Below are positions 15,844-25,123 of a stretch of 64,000 bases of DNA, in pieces. The notes under the pieces were generated by a model that saw only the letters and a list, made by a program, of their open reading frames with translations, was not told where the DNA came from and did no database searches. The translations under genes were made by a program, and so were the position numbers. Source of the stretch: Nocardiopsis sp. TSRI0078 (GTDB lineage: Bacteria; Actinomycetota; Actinomycetes; Streptosporangiales; Streptosporangiaceae); contig NZ_LWLB01000023.1 of NCBI RefSeq assembly GCF_001905145.1, positions 124,001-188,000 of the forward strand, written 5' to 3'. Every line of letters begins with the position of its first letter. Positions within the stretch are counted from its first letter, which is position 1.

Positions 15844-17556
15844 CTACAGCACGTCGTCCACGGCGGCGTCCACCGCGGACTGCAGCCTGCGGCGCAGCGC
15901 GGCGCTGCCTGCGCGGCGCGTGCACACCTCGATCACCCGCAGTCCCTCGCCCAGCAGGGCCTTGGGCAGGTCGGTGGCCCACTCCAGGCGGGTGTAGGGC
16001 AGGTCGGCCACGGCCGCCACCCGCTCCATGGACACCCCGTGCGGGGTGCCGAACACCCTCTCGAAGTCGGGGTGCCCGGCCTGCTCCAGGCCGGAGAAGA
16101 TCCCTCCACCGTCGTTGTTGACCACCACGACCGCCAGGTCCGGGCGCGCCTCCCCGGGGCCGATGATCAGCCCGTTCTGGTCGTGCAGCACCGCGAGGTC
16201 GCCCAGCAGCGCGTAGGCCTGCCCCCCGCCGTCGGCCTGGTGGGCCAGCGCGGCGCCGACCGCGGTGGAGACCGTCCCGTCGATGCCGCTCACTCCCCGG
16301 TTGCCGACCAGCCGCACCCCGCAGCGGGCGCGCATGGTCGCGTCCAGGTCGCGGATGGGCATGCTGGACCCGGCGAAGAGCAGCGAACCGGCGGACAGGT
16401 GCGCGACCAGGTCACGGGCCAGGCGGGGCTCGCTGAGCGTCTCCTCGGCGTCCAGCACCGCGTCCAGCGCCGTCCGCGCCGCCGACTCGGCCCGTTCCCA
16501 GGTCCGCGACCAGTCGGTGTGCCGGGGCGAGTCGAGGTCCAGCCCCGCCGGGGGCGCGACGGCGGCCACCACGTCGGTGGCGGTGCGCGCCGGGTCGGAG
16601 AAGGAGTTGGGCAGGCTCGCGGCCGGGTCGCCCACCGTCCTCGAACTGACCACCACGTGCCGTTCGGCACGGCGCAGGAACGCCAGCGTCTGCCGGGACA
16701 GGTTGGGCCGCCCCACGCTCACCACCAGCTCCGGCGGCGGCCCCGAGGCCAGGCTCGGCGAGGCCAGCAGCTGCCGGTAGGTGGACACCGCGCCCACCCG
16801 GCGGGCGTTGGAGGTGGGCTCGGCCAGCAGCGGCCACCCGGTCAGCTCGGCCAGCGCCAGGAACGGCACCGGGTCGTAGTCGCCGTCACCGCACACGATC
16901 ACGCCCCGCTCCACGTCGGGCAGTGTGAACGGGGCGGGTTCGGCCGCCGGCCCCGGACGGGCGATCCACGGTCTCGCGCCCTCGCGCCCCTCCAGCGGTT
17001 CGGGCCAGGGCCGCGCCCCGTCGTCGGGGGTCAGCGGGTCGCGGAAGGCCACGTTGAGGTGGACCGGGCCCGGGCGCCCGCCCACCGCCGAACCCCACGC
17101 ACGGCAGACCAGCGACCGCCAGTAGGCGACCATGCCGGGAACCGGGTCGGGGGTGCCCACCTCGGCGAACATGCGCACCGCGCCGCCGTACAGGCCGATC
17201 TGGTCCACCGTCTGGTTGGCGCCGGTACCGCGCAGCTCCGGGGGCCGGTCCGCGGTCAGCACCAGCAGCGGCACCCCGCTCTCGTCGGCCTCCATCACCG
17301 CCGGATGGAAGTTGGCGGCCGCCGTACCGGAGGTGCACACCACCGCGACCGGGCGCCGGGAGACCCGCGCCAGGCCCAGGGCGAGGAAGGACGCCGAGCG
17401 CTCGTCGATGCGCACGTGCACCCTGACGTCGGGGTGGGCGACCAGGGCCAGGGCCAGCGGCGTCGAACGCGACCCCGGCGCGACGACGGCCTCGGTCAGG
17501 CCGCAGCGGGTCAGTTCGTCGACCAGGACCCGCGCCAGGGCGGTGGACGGATTCAT
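15844..17556 (-). CDS. menD: 2-succinyl-5-enolpyruvyl-6-hydroxy-3-cyclohexene-1-carboxylate synthase
   Basis: Thiamine-diphosphate enzyme of 570 residues that joins isochorismate and 2-oxoglutarate in menaquinone synthesis. The N-terminal Pyr domain has EAVVAPGSRSTPLALAL and HVRIDERSASFLALGLA, with the cofactor-activating glutamate. VVCTSGTAAANFHPAV and LTADRPPELRGTGANQT follow. The C-terminal PP domain has RGVSGIDGTVSTAVGAAL and the ThDP motif region GDLAVLHDQNGL ending VVVNNDGGGIF. I took the ATG at 17556; seven upstream in-frame codons to a TTG are possible. It is the last of the minus-strand men genes, 190 bases after menC, so it may have its own promoter. Confidence 0.96.
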   Translation of the reverse strand: MNPSTALARVLVDELTRCGLTEAVVAPGSRSTPLALALVAHPDVRVHVRIDERSASFLALGLARVSRRPVAVVCTSGTAAANFHPAVMEADESGVPLLVLTADRPPELRGTGANQTVDQIGLYGGAVRMFAEVGTPDPVPGMVAYWRSLVCRAWGSAVGGRPGPVHLNVAFRDPLTPDDGARPWPEPLEGREGARPWIARPGPAAEPAPFTLPDVERGVIVCGDGDYDPVPFLALAELTGWPLLAEPTSNARRVGAVSTYRQLLASPSLASGPPPELVVSVGRPNLSRQTLAFLRRAERHVVVSSRTVGDPAASLPNSFSDPARTATDVVAAVAPPAGLDLDSPRHTDWSRTWERAESAARTALDAVLDAEETLSEPRLARDLVAHLSAGSLLFAGSSMPIRDLDATMRARCGVRLVGNRGVSGIDGTVSTAVGAALAHQADGGGQAYALLGDLAVLHDQNGLIIGPGEARPDLAVVVVNNDGGGIFSGLEQAGHPDFERVFGTPHGVSMERVAAVADLPYTRLEWATDLPKALLGEGLRVIEVCTRRAGSAALRRRLQSAVDAAVDDVL

Positions 17557-17745
17557 CAACACTCTCGATCGTCTCAATGTGTACCAAGTATCACCATGTG
17601 GACCCGCTCCCTACAGTCAACCCCCACCCGGGGCCCGGGATGGACGAACACGACTGTTGCCCGCCACACACACGCACCACACCCCTGCCCCTACCCGAAC
17701 GCGCCGCGGCGCACCTCGGCGCGCTCCGCGGGGGCGGCGCGGAGG

Positions 17746-18726
17746 CTATCCGGAGCCGGCGTCCCCGCCTGCGGAACGGGCCGCCTCGGCGCGTGCCCGC
17801 CACGCGGCGGGGTCGACCTCCACCGCGCGCAGGCTCTCCTCGTCCACCTCCACCGGCCGCACGGGCAAAAAGCCGTCCGAGGGCAGCAGCGGGTCGGTGG
17901 TGACATCGGCGGTCAGCATCTGCATGGTGGCCAGGCCGCAGGCGTGGGGCAGCTCCGGCAGTGCGGCGGCCAGGGCCACCCCCGCGGCCAGGCCCACCGA
18001 GGTCTCCACGGCGCTGGAGACCACCACCGGCAGGCCGCACGCCTCGGCCACGCGCAGCGCGGCGAGCACACCGCCCAGCGGCTGGACCTTGAGGACCACG
18101 ATGTCGGCGGCGTCGGCGGCGCGCACCCGCAGCGGGTCCTCGGCCCTGCGGATCGACTCGTCGGCGGCCACCGGCACCGACACCCGCCGGCGCACCGCGG
18201 CGAGCTCGTCCAGAGTGGCGCAGGGCTGCTCGACGTACTCCAGGCCGAACCGGTCCAGCGCCCGCACCATCCGCACGGCGGTGTCGGGGTCCCAGGCGCC
18301 GTTGGCGTCCACCCGCACCCTGCCCGAGGGGCCCAGGGCGTCGCGGACCGCCTCGACGCGGGCCAGGTCCTCGGCCTCCTCCTGCCCGCGCTCGGCCACC
18401 TTGACCTTGGCGGTGGCGCAGCCGCCCGCGGCGGCGATCGCGTGGGCGCGCTCGGGGTCCACCGCGGGCACGGTCACGTTGACCGGCACCCGGTCGCGGA
18501 CCGGGGCGGGCCAGCCGTGCCGGGCGGCCTCCTGGCAGGCCGCCCACCAGCGGGCGCACTCGCGCGGCCCGTACTCGGCGAAGGGCGAGAACTCCCCCCA
18601 TCCGGCGGGCCCGCGCACGAGCATGCCCTCGCGGACGGTGATGCCGCGGAAGCGGTTGCGCAGGCCGATGGCGAAGGCACGCCCCCCGGCGGGCGTGCCC
18701 GCCGGGTCGGGCTCCACACGTGTCAC
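17746..18726 (-). CDS. menC: o-Succinylbenzoate synthase
   Basis: Enolase-superfamily enzyme of 326 residues that dehydrates SHCHC to o-succinylbenzoate. The catalytic lysine block is ATAKVKV, metal ligands appear in [15 protein letters not shown] and VAADESIR, and a second lysine lies in [10 protein letters not shown]. Residues near the C-terminus ([14 protein letters not shown]) are typical of MenC. The start is GTG at 18726, overlapping the menB stop (GTGA), so it is translationally coupled to menB. Confidence 0.95.
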   Translation of the reverse strand: MTRVEPDPAGTPAGGRAFAIGLRNRFRGITVREGMLVRGPAGWGEFSPFAEYGPRECARWWAACQEAARHGWPAPVRDRVPVNVTVPAVDPERAHAIAAAGGCATAKVKVAERGQEEAEDLARVEAVRDALGPSGRVRVDANGAWDPDTAVRMVRALDRFGLEYVEQPCATLDELAAVRRRVSVPVAADESIRRAEDPLRVRAADAADIVVLKVQPLGGVLAALRVAEACGLPVVVSSAVETSVGLAAGVALAAALPELPHACGLATMQMLTADVTTDPLLPSDGFLPVRPVEVDEESLRAVEVDPAAWRARAEAARSAGGDAGSG

Positions 18727-19562
18727 GGGCGGCGCGGGAACTTGTCGAACTCCGGGCGGCGCTTCTCCTTGAAGGCGTCGCGGCCCTCCTGGGCCTCCTC
18801 GCTCATGTAGTAGAGCATCGTGGCGTCACCGGCGAACTGCTGCATCCCTGCGGCGCCGTCGCTGACGGCGTTGATGGCGCCCTTGACCATGCGCAGCGCC
18901 AGCGGCGACTTCTCCAGCATCTCGCGGGCCCAGGACACGGTCTCCTTCTCCAGGTCCGCCAGCGGCACGACGGTGTTGACCAGTCCCATGTCCAGCGCCT
19001 CCTGGGCGCTGTACTGGCGGCACAGGTACCAGATCTCGCGGGCCTTCTTCAGGCCCACCGTCTGGGCGAGCAGCCAGGAGCCGTAGCCGCCGTCGAAGGA
19101 GCCGACCTTGGGGCCGGTCTGGCCGAACTTGGCGTTGTCGGCGGCGATGGTCAGGTCGCAGCAGACGTGGAGCACGTGGCCGCCGCCGACGCACCAGCCC
19201 GCGACCATGGCGATGACGGGCTTGGGCGTGCGGCGGATCTGCACCTGCAGGTCGAGCACGTTGAGGCGGCCGATGCCCTGGCGGGCCACGGCGTCGTCGC
19301 CCATGTAGCCGTCCTCGCCGCGGATCTTCTGGTCGCCGCCGGAGCAGAACGCCTGGTCGCCCGCACCGGTGAGGACGATCACGCCGACCTCGGAGTCGTC
19401 ACGGGCGAGGTTGAAGGCCTCCTGGAGCTCGAACAGCGTCTGGGGCCGGAACGCGTTGTGCCGCTCGGGGCGGTTGATCGTGATCTTGGCGATACCCTCC
19501 GCGGTCTCGTAGATGATGTCGGAGTACTCGCCCGACCGCTGCCACTCGATCACGCTGTTCAC
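18723..19562 (-). CDS. menB: 1,4-Dihydroxy-2-naphthoyl-CoA synthase
   Basis: Crotonase-fold enzyme of 279 residues that closes the naphthoquinone ring of menaquinone. Family blocks are [49 protein letters not shown] (oxyanion hole) and [19 protein letters not shown], with the MenB-specific aspartate and tyrosine region. The C-terminus [12 protein letters not shown] is also diagnostic. It starts with GTG at 19562 and GAGGAG lies 11 bases upstream. It heads a menB-menC unit and is divergent from menE. Confidence 0.97.
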   Translation of the reverse strand: MNSVIEWQRSGEYSDIIYETAEGIAKITINRPERHNAFRPQTLFELQEAFNLARDDSEVGVIVLTGAGDQAFCSGGDQKIRGEDGYMGDDAVARQGIGRLNVLDLQVQIRRTPKPVIAMVAGWCVGGGHVLHVCCDLTIAADNAKFGQTGPKVGSFDGGYGSWLLAQTVGLKKAREIWYLCRQYSAQEALDMGLVNTVVPLADLEKETVSWAREMLEKSPLALRMVKGAINAVSDGAAGMQQFAGDATMLYYMSEEAQEGRDAFKEKRRPEFDKFPRRP

Positions 19563-19729
19563 GGCTACTGCTTCTCCTCACGGGGACACTGGGGACGACG
19601 CGGACGCGCCCGGGGTACGGCCGCGTCCAAGCGCCAACCCTACGCATTGTGCCAGGCGAGCCGCCACGCGCGATCGCACCCCCGGGTCGGCCGTGCCCGC
19701 GGGGGGGGCGCGACCGCTCCCCGCGGGCG

Positions 19730-19745
19730 TACCCTGTCGGTCGTG
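19730..19745 (+). promoter_or_regulatory. Possible -10 box of a leaderless menE transcript
   Basis: TACCCT at 19730-19735 lies seven bases before the GTG at 19743 and no ribosome site is visible. This is the arrangement of leaderless genes in actinobacteria, where the TANNNT box is followed directly by the start codon. The 180-base divergent region menB-menE has no other clear signal. Confidence 0.45.
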
Positions 19746-20999
19746 GCACGCGAGAAACAGGCCGGCGCTCCGGCGACACACGCCCCGTCCCGCGGGGGTC
19801 GCCCCCTCCACGCGGTGCGCGGGCTGGCCCCCGAGGACCTGGGCGACCTGCTGGCCCGCACCCTGGAGGGGCGGGGGCCCGCCCTGCTGCCGATCCCCGA
19901 CGGGACCCCCGACGCACGCGTGCGCGAACTGCTCACCGCGATGCGCCCGGCCTGTCTGCGCACCCCCGACGGGGTCACCGAACTCGACGGATCCGCGCCC
20001 GCGGGCGCGGACACCGCCCTGGTCGTCACCACCTCCGGCTCCACCGGCGCCCCCAAGGGCGTGGAGCTGTCCTCGGCCGCCCTGCGCTCGGCCGCCCGGG
20101 CGTCGGTGGCGCGCATCGGCGCCGCCCCCGGCGACGCGTGGCTGTGCGTCCTGCCCGCCGGGCACGTCTCCGGTATCCAGGTGATGACGCGCGCCCTGGC
20201 CATGGGCACCAGGGCTGTGCACGCGCCCTTCTCCGTGGAGGGGGTGGCGGAGCTGGCCCGTGAGCTGCGCCCGCACGTGTCCCTGGTGCCCACCCAGCTG
20301 CGGCGGCTGCTGGAGGCCGGAGTGGACCTGTCGGCGTTCGGCACCATCCTGCTCGGCGGCGCCGCGGCCGAACCCGCCCTGCTGGAGGCCGCCCGCGCGG
20401 CCGGAGGGCGGGTGCTGACCACCTACGGCATGAGCGAGACCTGCGGGGGCTGCGTCTACGACGGCGTCCCGCTGCAGGGCGTACGGGTACGGGTGGACTC
20501 CGAGGCCCCCGGCGAGCCCGGGCGGATCCTGCTGTCGGGGCCGATGCTGCTGAGCGGCTACCGGATCGCCCCCGGCGCCCAGGGCGACCCGGAGGCGCTG
20601 GCCGCCGACGGCGAGGGAAGCCGGTGGCTGCGCACCAACGACCTGGGGCGCCTGGACGGGGACGGGCGCCTGCACGTGCTCGGCCGTGTGGACGAGGTGG
20701 TCAACACCGGCGGCCACAAAGTGGTGCCCGGCCAGGTCAACGCCCTTCTGATGGAGCACCCCGCGGTGGCCGAGTCGGTGGTGGTGGGCCGCCCCGACCC
20801 CGAGTGGGGCGAGAGGGTCAGCGCGGTCGTGGTGCCCGCCGACCCGGACGCGCCGCCGTCCCTGGAACAGCTGCGCTCGTGGGTGCGCGAGCGGCTGCCC
20901 TCCTACGCCGCCCCGCGCGAGCTGGAGGTGCGCGGGGCCCTGCCGATGCTGGCCTCGGGCAAGCCCGACCTGGTGACGCTGCGCGGCCCCCGGGCCTGA
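19743..20999 (+). CDS. menE: o-Succinylbenzoate-CoA ligase
   Basis: Acyl-adenylating enzyme of 418 residues that activates o-succinylbenzoate before MenB acts. The ANL-superfamily motifs are VVTTSGSTGAPKGVELS (P-loop), LTTYGMSETCGGCVYDG (A5), RTNDLGRLDGDGRLHVLGRVDE (A7-A8 with the hinge), and a C-terminal lysine in ASGKPDLVTL. It is shorter than typical MenE (about 450-490) mainly at the N-terminus, as is usual in actinobacteria. It is divergent from menB, completing the set menB, C, D, E. The genes menF and menA are not in the window. Confidence 0.93.
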   Translation: MAREKQAGAPATHAPSRGGRPLHAVRGLAPEDLGDLLARTLEGRGPALLPIPDGTPDARVRELLTAMRPACLRTPDGVTELDGSAPAGADTALVVTTSGSTGAPKGVELSSAALRSAARASVARIGAAPGDAWLCVLPAGHVSGIQVMTRALAMGTRAVHAPFSVEGVAELARELRPHVSLVPTQLRRLLEAGVDLSAFGTILLGGAAAEPALLEAARAAGGRVLTTYGMSETCGGCVYDGVPLQGVRVRVDSEAPGEPGRILLSGPMLLSGYRIAPGAQGDPEALAADGEGSRWLRTNDLGRLDGDGRLHVLGRVDEVVNTGGHKVVPGQVNALLMEHPAVAESVVVGRPDPEWGERVSAVVVPADPDAPPSLEQLRSWVRERLPSYAAPRELEVRGALPMLASGKPDLVTLRGPRA

Positions 21000-21003
21000 G
21001 CCC

Positions 21004-21020
21004 GCGGCGGGTCCCGCCGC
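21004..21020 (+). terminator. Hairpin after menE
   Basis: GCGGCGG and CCGCCGC pair around a three-base loop five bases past the menE stop. It is short but GC-only, and fits a terminator in this genome. Confidence 0.5.
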
Positions 21021-21565
21021 CCTCTCCGGCACCCCCACCAGCGCCCTTCGGCCACGGTGCGTGTACCGGTGCACTCCGAACACATGGGACCCTGGGGCGC
21101 GTCGGGTGCCGCGCCCACCCCCGCGGCGCCCGCGGACCACCGGTGTACGCGGAAAGGCCCGGCCGACCCCCGCACGCCCGGTCCCAGCGCGGTCGACGAC
21201 GGCCGTGTCCGACAAAAGGGAGGGAACTTCCCAAAGCTCCCCGACGTCTACCTGAGTATCCGGTCTCGGCCCCTCTCCCAAGGAGGTCCGCAGTTGGCGA
21301 CAGCCATCGGTCCACTCGCTCGTGCCCCTGCGCCCTCCCGCCCGCCGGGTCCAGCCCCTCGTCCGGACCGGTTCCGGGCGTGCTCCTTTACCCGCTTCCC
21401 ACCGCGTTTGGCCACTCCCGGAACAGTGATCCATGCCACTTCGGCCGATATCCAATCGAGACAGGGAACATTTGACTCCCCGACACGTTGGACATATTGG
21501 CGCGTCCAGTCGGCAGGAACAGTCCGCCGCGTGCCACACGCCTTGGAAGGGAGGGAGGTGCCCAC
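21021..21565 (+). promoter_or_regulatory. Long leader/promoter region of the sigma-factor gene
   Basis: This 545-base stretch has no convincing coding region. A weak promoter candidate is TTGACT at 21472-21477 followed by CATATT near 21493-21498, which leaves about 70 bases of leader before the ATG. A long untranslated region is common for principal sigma genes of actinobacteria. Base composition is less GC-biased from about 21410 to 21500, as expected of a promoter. Confidence 0.35.
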
Positions 21566-22978
21566 ATGACGAGCACTGCCCCGGCCGCTTCGGCACCCAC
21601 CGCCGGAGTCCCCGCTGACATCGCTCGTAGCGACGACGCGGCCGCGGACGCGGCCCTGGCCGATCTGATCACCCGCGGGCGCGCGCAGGGGCACCTGTCC
21701 CTCTCCGAACTGCGTACCGCTTTCTCCGAGGCCGGAGTCTCCGCTGGCGACGGCCGATCCATCCTGCGTGAACTCACCGAGAACGGGGTTCGTCTCGCCA
21801 ACGGGGGCGACGACTCCGCGCCGGTGGCCGATCCTGACGCCGAGGACGACGTGCTGGAAGACACTCTCATCGCCACGGTGCCCGACACCGACGAGGCGGC
21901 CAAGGCCGCATCCGGCAAGGCCGCGACGCGCAAGGGCCCCTCCACCCGGAGGAAGGCCCGCTCCACGCGGCGCGCCAACAAGACCGAGACCACCCCCCAG
22001 ACCACCACCGACCCGGAGACCGGCGAGGCCGACCTCGACGACCAGTCCCCCGCCATGGGCGACTCGGTCCACACCTACCTCAAGGCCATCGGCCGGCGCC
22101 AGCTGCTCACCGCGGAGCAGGAGGTCGACCTGGCCAAGCGTGTGGAGGCCGGGCTCTACGCCGAGTACCGGCTCGGCCGGCACGGCGAGGTCGACGAGTC
22201 CTTCCCGCTGGCCGAGGCCGAGGTCGACGAGCTGGAGTGGGTGGCCGAGGACGGCCGCAAGGCCAAGTCCCACATGCTGGAGGCCAACCTGCGCCTGGTG
22301 GTGTCGGTGGCCAAGAAGTACAGCGACCGGGGGATGTCGCTGCTCGACGTGGTCCAGGAGGGCAACCTCGGCCTGATCCGCGCCGTGGAGAAGTTCGACT
22401 ACACCAAGGGCTTCAAGTTCTCCACCTACGCCATGTGGTGGATCCGCCAGGCCATACAGCGCGGCTTCGCCGACTCGGCGCGCACCATCCGCCTGCCCGT
22501 GCACGTCCTGGAGCTCCTGAGCAAGGTGAGCCGCCTGGAGCGCGACATGCACCAGGCGCTGGGCCGCGAGCCCACCCCGGAGGAACTGGCCCTGGAGCTG
22601 GACAAGACCCCGGCCCAGATCGAGGAGCTGCTGCGGGTCACCCGCCAGCCCATCAGCCTGGACTCCACCATCGGCGAGGACGGCGAGACCCGCATCGGCG
22701 ACCTCATCGAGGACGTGGACGCCTCGGAGGCCTCCGAGGTGGTGGACCGCCAGCTCATGGCCGACCAGCTGCGCAACGCGCTGTCGGACCTGGAGCCGCG
22801 CGAGGCCACCATCATGTCCCTGCGCTTTGGCCTGATGGACGGGCGTCCGCGCACCCTGGACGAGATCGGCAAGCACCTGGGCCTGACCCGTGAGCGCATT
22901 CGGCAGCTGGAGAAGCAGTCGCTGTCCAAGCTGCGCCACCCCAGCCGCGCCCAGCAGCTGCTGGACTTCGCCAGCTAG
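21566..22978 (+). CDS. sigA: RNA polymerase sigma factor, RpoD/SigA/HrdB type
   Basis: Sigma-70 group 1 or 2 factor of 470 residues. Residues 1-170 hold a poorly conserved region 1.1-like segment with a Lys/Arg/Thr-rich stretch. Region 1.2 begins at DSVHTYLKAIGRRQLLT. Region 2 reads EANLRLVVSVAKKY, LDVVQEGNLGLIRAVEKFDY and FKFSTYAMWWIRQAI, the hallmark of -10 recognition. Region 3 follows, with QPISLDSTIGEDG as region 3.2. Region 4 (LDEIGKHLGLTRERIRQLEKQ) binds the -35 box. GGGAGG precedes the ATG. Whether it is the essential housekeeping factor or an HrdA/C/D-like paralogue cannot be decided without the genome. Confidence 0.95.
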   Translation: MTSTAPAASAPTAGVPADIARSDDAAADAALADLITRGRAQGHLSLSELRTAFSEAGVSAGDGRSILRELTENGVRLANGGDDSAPVADPDAEDDVLEDTLIATVPDTDEAAKAASGKAATRKGPSTRRKARSTRRANKTETTPQTTTDPETGEADLDDQSPAMGDSVHTYLKAIGRRQLLTAEQEVDLAKRVEAGLYAEYRLGRHGEVDESFPLAEAEVDELEWVAEDGRKAKSHMLEANLRLVVSVAKKYSDRGMSLLDVVQEGNLGLIRAVEKFDYTKGFKFSTYAMWWIRQAIQRGFADSARTIRLPVHVLELLSKVSRLERDMHQALGREPTPEELALELDKTPAQIEELLRVTRQPISLDSTIGEDGETRIGDLIEDVDASEASEVVDRQLMADQLRNALSDLEPREATIMSLRFGLMDGRPRTLDEIGKHLGLTRERIRQLEKQSLSKLRHPSRAQQLLDFAS

Positions 22979-22991
22979 AGGCTCGGCCGGA

Positions 22992-23040
22992 CCGGACACC
23001 GGGGCCGCTCCCAGAGGGGGCGGCCCCGAGCCGTGTCCGG
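22992..23040 (+). terminator. Terminator after the sigma-factor gene
   Basis: An outer stem CCGGACAC/GTGTCCGG (22992-22999 with 23033-23040) encloses an inner stem CGGGGCCGC/GCGGCCCCG (23000-23008 with 23020-23028). It starts 13 bases past the stop codon and is one of the strongest folds in the region. Confidence 0.8.
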
Positions 23041-23130
23041 TCCCGGACCGCATCGGGGAGAACCCCGGTTCGTCCCTGGCATCGCGCTCTCGGCACCCCA
23101 CGGCCGACACCGCGGTGCGACGATGGGGGC

Positions 23131-23481
23131 ATGACGAGCACTCCCCCGCAGCAGAGGGACGAGGTCGCCGCCGCACTGCGTGCCGGTCGCGAGCTCGGTC
23201 CCGAGTACGACGACGCCGTGGCCGCCTCCCTGGTCGAGCGGATCGACGACACCATCGCCGAGCGCGTCCGCCACCACATGGCGGCGCAGGCCAAGGCGGC
23301 GCCGGCCAGGACCGGAACGCCCTCCAACACGGTGCGCTTCGTGCTCTCCCTGGTGTGCCTGGGTGTCAGCATCCCCATCTCCGGCATCACCGCCGCCCTG
23401 GGCGACCCCGCCGCCCTGCCGCTGGTGTGGCTCGGACTGGTCGCGTTCTACGTCGTCTCGGTCGTCGGCCTGCGCCGCTGA
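23131..23481 (+). CDS. Small membrane protein, function unknown
   Basis: Predicted 116-residue protein. The first 65 residues are polar and helical (LVERIDDTIAERVRHHMAAQ), then two hydrophobic segments, about 68-88 and 94-114, end at a short basic tail (GLRR). This cytosolic-helix-plus-two-TM layout is common in small actinobacterial proteins that have no assigned function. GGGGG precedes the ATG by three bases, so initiation may be weak or leaderless. It stands alone between the sigma gene and a convergent gene; no family was recognised. Confidence 0.75.
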   Translation: MTSTPPQQRDEVAAALRAGRELGPEYDDAVAASLVERIDDTIAERVRHHMAAQAKAAPARTGTPSNTVRFVLSLVCLGVSIPISGITAALGDPAALPLVWLGLVAFYVVSVVGLRR

Positions 23482-23512
23482 CCCTCCGGCCAGGCCGGTC
23501 CGGCCGGACCCT

Positions 23513-23998
23513 TCAGCCGAACACCAGGAACAACAGCGCGGCGACCAGCCCCAGCAGGACCAGGACGACGGCCACCCGTGCGAGGACCGCGCCGGGACGC
23601 GGCCGGTAGAGGCCCTTGTTGTCGTCCTCGTAGGAGCGCACACGGCGGTCACCCGCGTAGGCGACCGTGGGGTCGTCGCCGTCGTGGTACCAGTCGTCGC
23701 GCCGCCGGTTGCCGCTCAGCTCCGTGGTGACCTCGGGACGCCTCCGGCGCCCGCCCGGGCCCCACTCCGCGCCACGGCCCCGGACGCTCCTTCCGGAGCC
23801 GCCGCCCGCGCCACGACCCGGGGTGCCCCTTCCGGAGCCGCCGCCCGTACCACGGTCCGGGACTCCTCTTCCGGAAACGCCCGCACCACCGGGACCACCG
23901 CCCGCACCACGGCCCGGGACGCCCCTTCCGGCCCCGCCGCGCGAGGACGCGCCGCCCGACGGGCTTCCGCCCGCTCGTCCACCAGTTCCCTTGCCCAC
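23513..23998 (-). CDS. Gly/Arg-rich protein with a C-terminal membrane anchor, function unknown
   Basis: Predicted 161-residue protein. Residues 1-85 are built almost only of Gly, Arg, Ser and Pro in imperfect repeats of the form GRGAGGGSGRGTPGRG. A short conserved-looking part (RRDDWYHDGDDPTVAYAGD) follows, and a single hydrophobic helix closes the chain (about 140-160). I chose the GTG at 23998 because GAGGGAGG lies just before it; an earlier in-frame GTG at 24103 lacks a site. The repeats make the DNA locally repetitive (about 23760-23960). It may be a tail-anchored protein with a disordered cytosolic region. Confidence 0.65.
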   Translation of the reverse strand: MGKGTGGRAGGSPSGGASSRGGAGRGVPGRGAGGGPGGAGVSGRGVPDRGTGGGSGRGTPGRGAGGGSGRSVRGRGAEWGPGGRRRRPEVTTELSGNRRRDDWYHDGDDPTVAYAGDRRVRSYEDDNKGLYRPRPGAVLARVAVVLVLLGLVAALLFLVFG

Positions 23999-24119
23999 AG
24001 GCGCCTCCCTCGGTGCCCGCGCCGCCCGGGGTGGCGGCGCCACTTCGACCCTAGCCGCGGGGGAGGGCCTTCCACGGGGAGGGAGGCGGCCGGTAGCGGC
24101 CACCGCGGGGGCCGCGCTC

Positions 24120-24482
24120 TCAGCTCCTGAGCGCCGCGCGCAGGATCTCCACGGCCTCGTCGTGGTCCAGGCCCACCCGCGAGATCACCTCGGCGTAGGC
24201 GCGCGCGGCCGCCAGGGCCTCGGCGCGCTGGTCGTCGCCGCTCGCGGCCACGAAGGTGCCCGACCGGCCCCGTGTCTCGACCACCCCGGCCTGCTCCAGC
24301 TCCCGGTAGGCGCGCGCCACCGTGTTCACCGCCACCGACAGCTGACCCGCCAACGCGCGCACCGTCGGCAGCCGGTAGCCCACCGGCAGCTCGCCGTTGG
24401 CGGCCGCGATCGCCACGATCGACCTGATCTGCTCGTAGGGCGGTACCTTCGACGTCGGATCGATGCGGATGAAATCCGCCAT
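24120..24482 (-). CDS. GntR-family regulator, YtrA subfamily
   Basis: Small transcription factor of 120 residues. The winged-helix domain covers residues 1 to about 75: PPYEQIRSIVAIAAANGELP, LPTVRALAGQLSVAVNTVAR and AYRELEQAGVVETRGRSGTFV. The C-terminal part is only about 40 residues, typical of the YtrA group, which often controls ABC exporters in cell-envelope stress. No such transporter lies next to it, so its targets are unknown. GGGGAG precedes the ATG by about 12 bases. The gene is transcribed alone. Confidence 0.9.
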   Translation of the reverse strand: MADFIRIDPTSKVPPYEQIRSIVAIAAANGELPVGYRLPTVRALAGQLSVAVNTVARAYRELEQAGVVETRGRSGTFVAASGDDQRAEALAAARAYAEVISRVGLDHDEAVEILRAALRS

Positions 24483-24592
24483 CTGCTACTGCGCTCCCCA
24501 CTCACCTGCTGCGGTGTCCGGCCCCGGGACGGGCCGAACACCAACCTACCGCGCACGGACCGCACAGTGACTACGCACCGTGTCCGGCAGGC

Positions 24593-24979
24593 TCACGCGA
24601 CCCGGCGCGGCACCCGCTGGATCCCGTGCAGGCGGTGGGTCTCCCGGGCGGTGAGCAGCCGCTCGGCCACCTGCGTGGCCTCACGCACCTCGGGGCGGGC
24701 CAGCCGCTTGCGCCGGTAGATCCGGTCCACGTACCCCTTGGGCCCCACCAGTACCCGTTCCCGGGCGTAGGCGGCCCGCATCGCCTCGGTCAGCGCCCCG
24801 TCCAGGGCCACCCCGCGCTCGTGGAGCTCCTCCACCGGCGCGTTCCACTCACGCGCCTGCTCCAGGGCCGCCTCCGCCTCGGCCACCGCCCGCAGGAGTT
24901 CGGGCAGCTTCTCGGCCAGCCCCCGGTCGGCCTCCAGCATCTGACGCGCCTGTGTCGTGCTCTGCTTGGCAAGTCCCAT
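24593..24979 (-). CDS. Small helical protein, function unknown
   Basis: Predicted 128-residue, charged, mostly alpha-helical protein with likely coiled coil at about residues 15-80 (AEKLPELLRAVAEAEAALEQ and similar). The C-terminus is basic (RIYRRKRLARPEVREATQVA). No known domain recognised. Codon use is normal for the window, which supports a real gene. The ATG at 24979 has a GGAG-like site (CGGAGC) before it. It is divergent from a TetR-type gene across a 144-base region with an inverted repeat, so the TetR protein may control it. Confidence 0.65.
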   Translation of the reverse strand: MGLAKQSTTQARQMLEADRGLAEKLPELLRAVAEAEAALEQAREWNAPVEELHERGVALDGALTEAMRAAYARERVLVGPKGYVDRIYRRKRLARPEVREATQVAERLLTARETHRLHGIQRVPRRVA

Positions 24980-25006
24980 GTGTGCGCTCCGTACACGCGA
25001 GTCGTT

Positions 25007-25034
25007 ATTCGTGGTCACTCTAGAGGTGACGAAT
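25007..25034. promoter_or_regulatory. Inverted repeat, candidate TetR operator
   Basis: The core GTCACTCTAGAGGTGAC (25014-25030) has GTCAC/GTGAC arms around a TCTAGA-containing centre, and outer arms ATTCGT and ACGAAT extend it to 25007-25034. It is located between the divergent small helical protein and the TetR gene, in a patch of unusually AT-rich DNA. TetR repressors commonly bind such sites and repress both flanking genes. Confidence 0.55.
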
Positions 25035-25123
25035 ATCATCTGGCGACCCGGGTTGTGCGTCGGTGGTGGCCACCCGTCCCCGGATCTGCCACCTTTACGG
25101 CGTACTCCCTCGAAAGGACCACA

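Noticed and set aside
15691-18810. 1039-codon plus-strand open frame over menD and menC
   Set aside because: It is the complement of two well-defined men genes, has no domain and shows the usual Gly/His/Gln-rich shadow composition.
23760-23960. CRISPR-like direct repeats
   Set aside because: The repeats are imperfect, of varying length and in phase with codons, and they encode the Gly/Arg repeats of the protein at 23513-23998.
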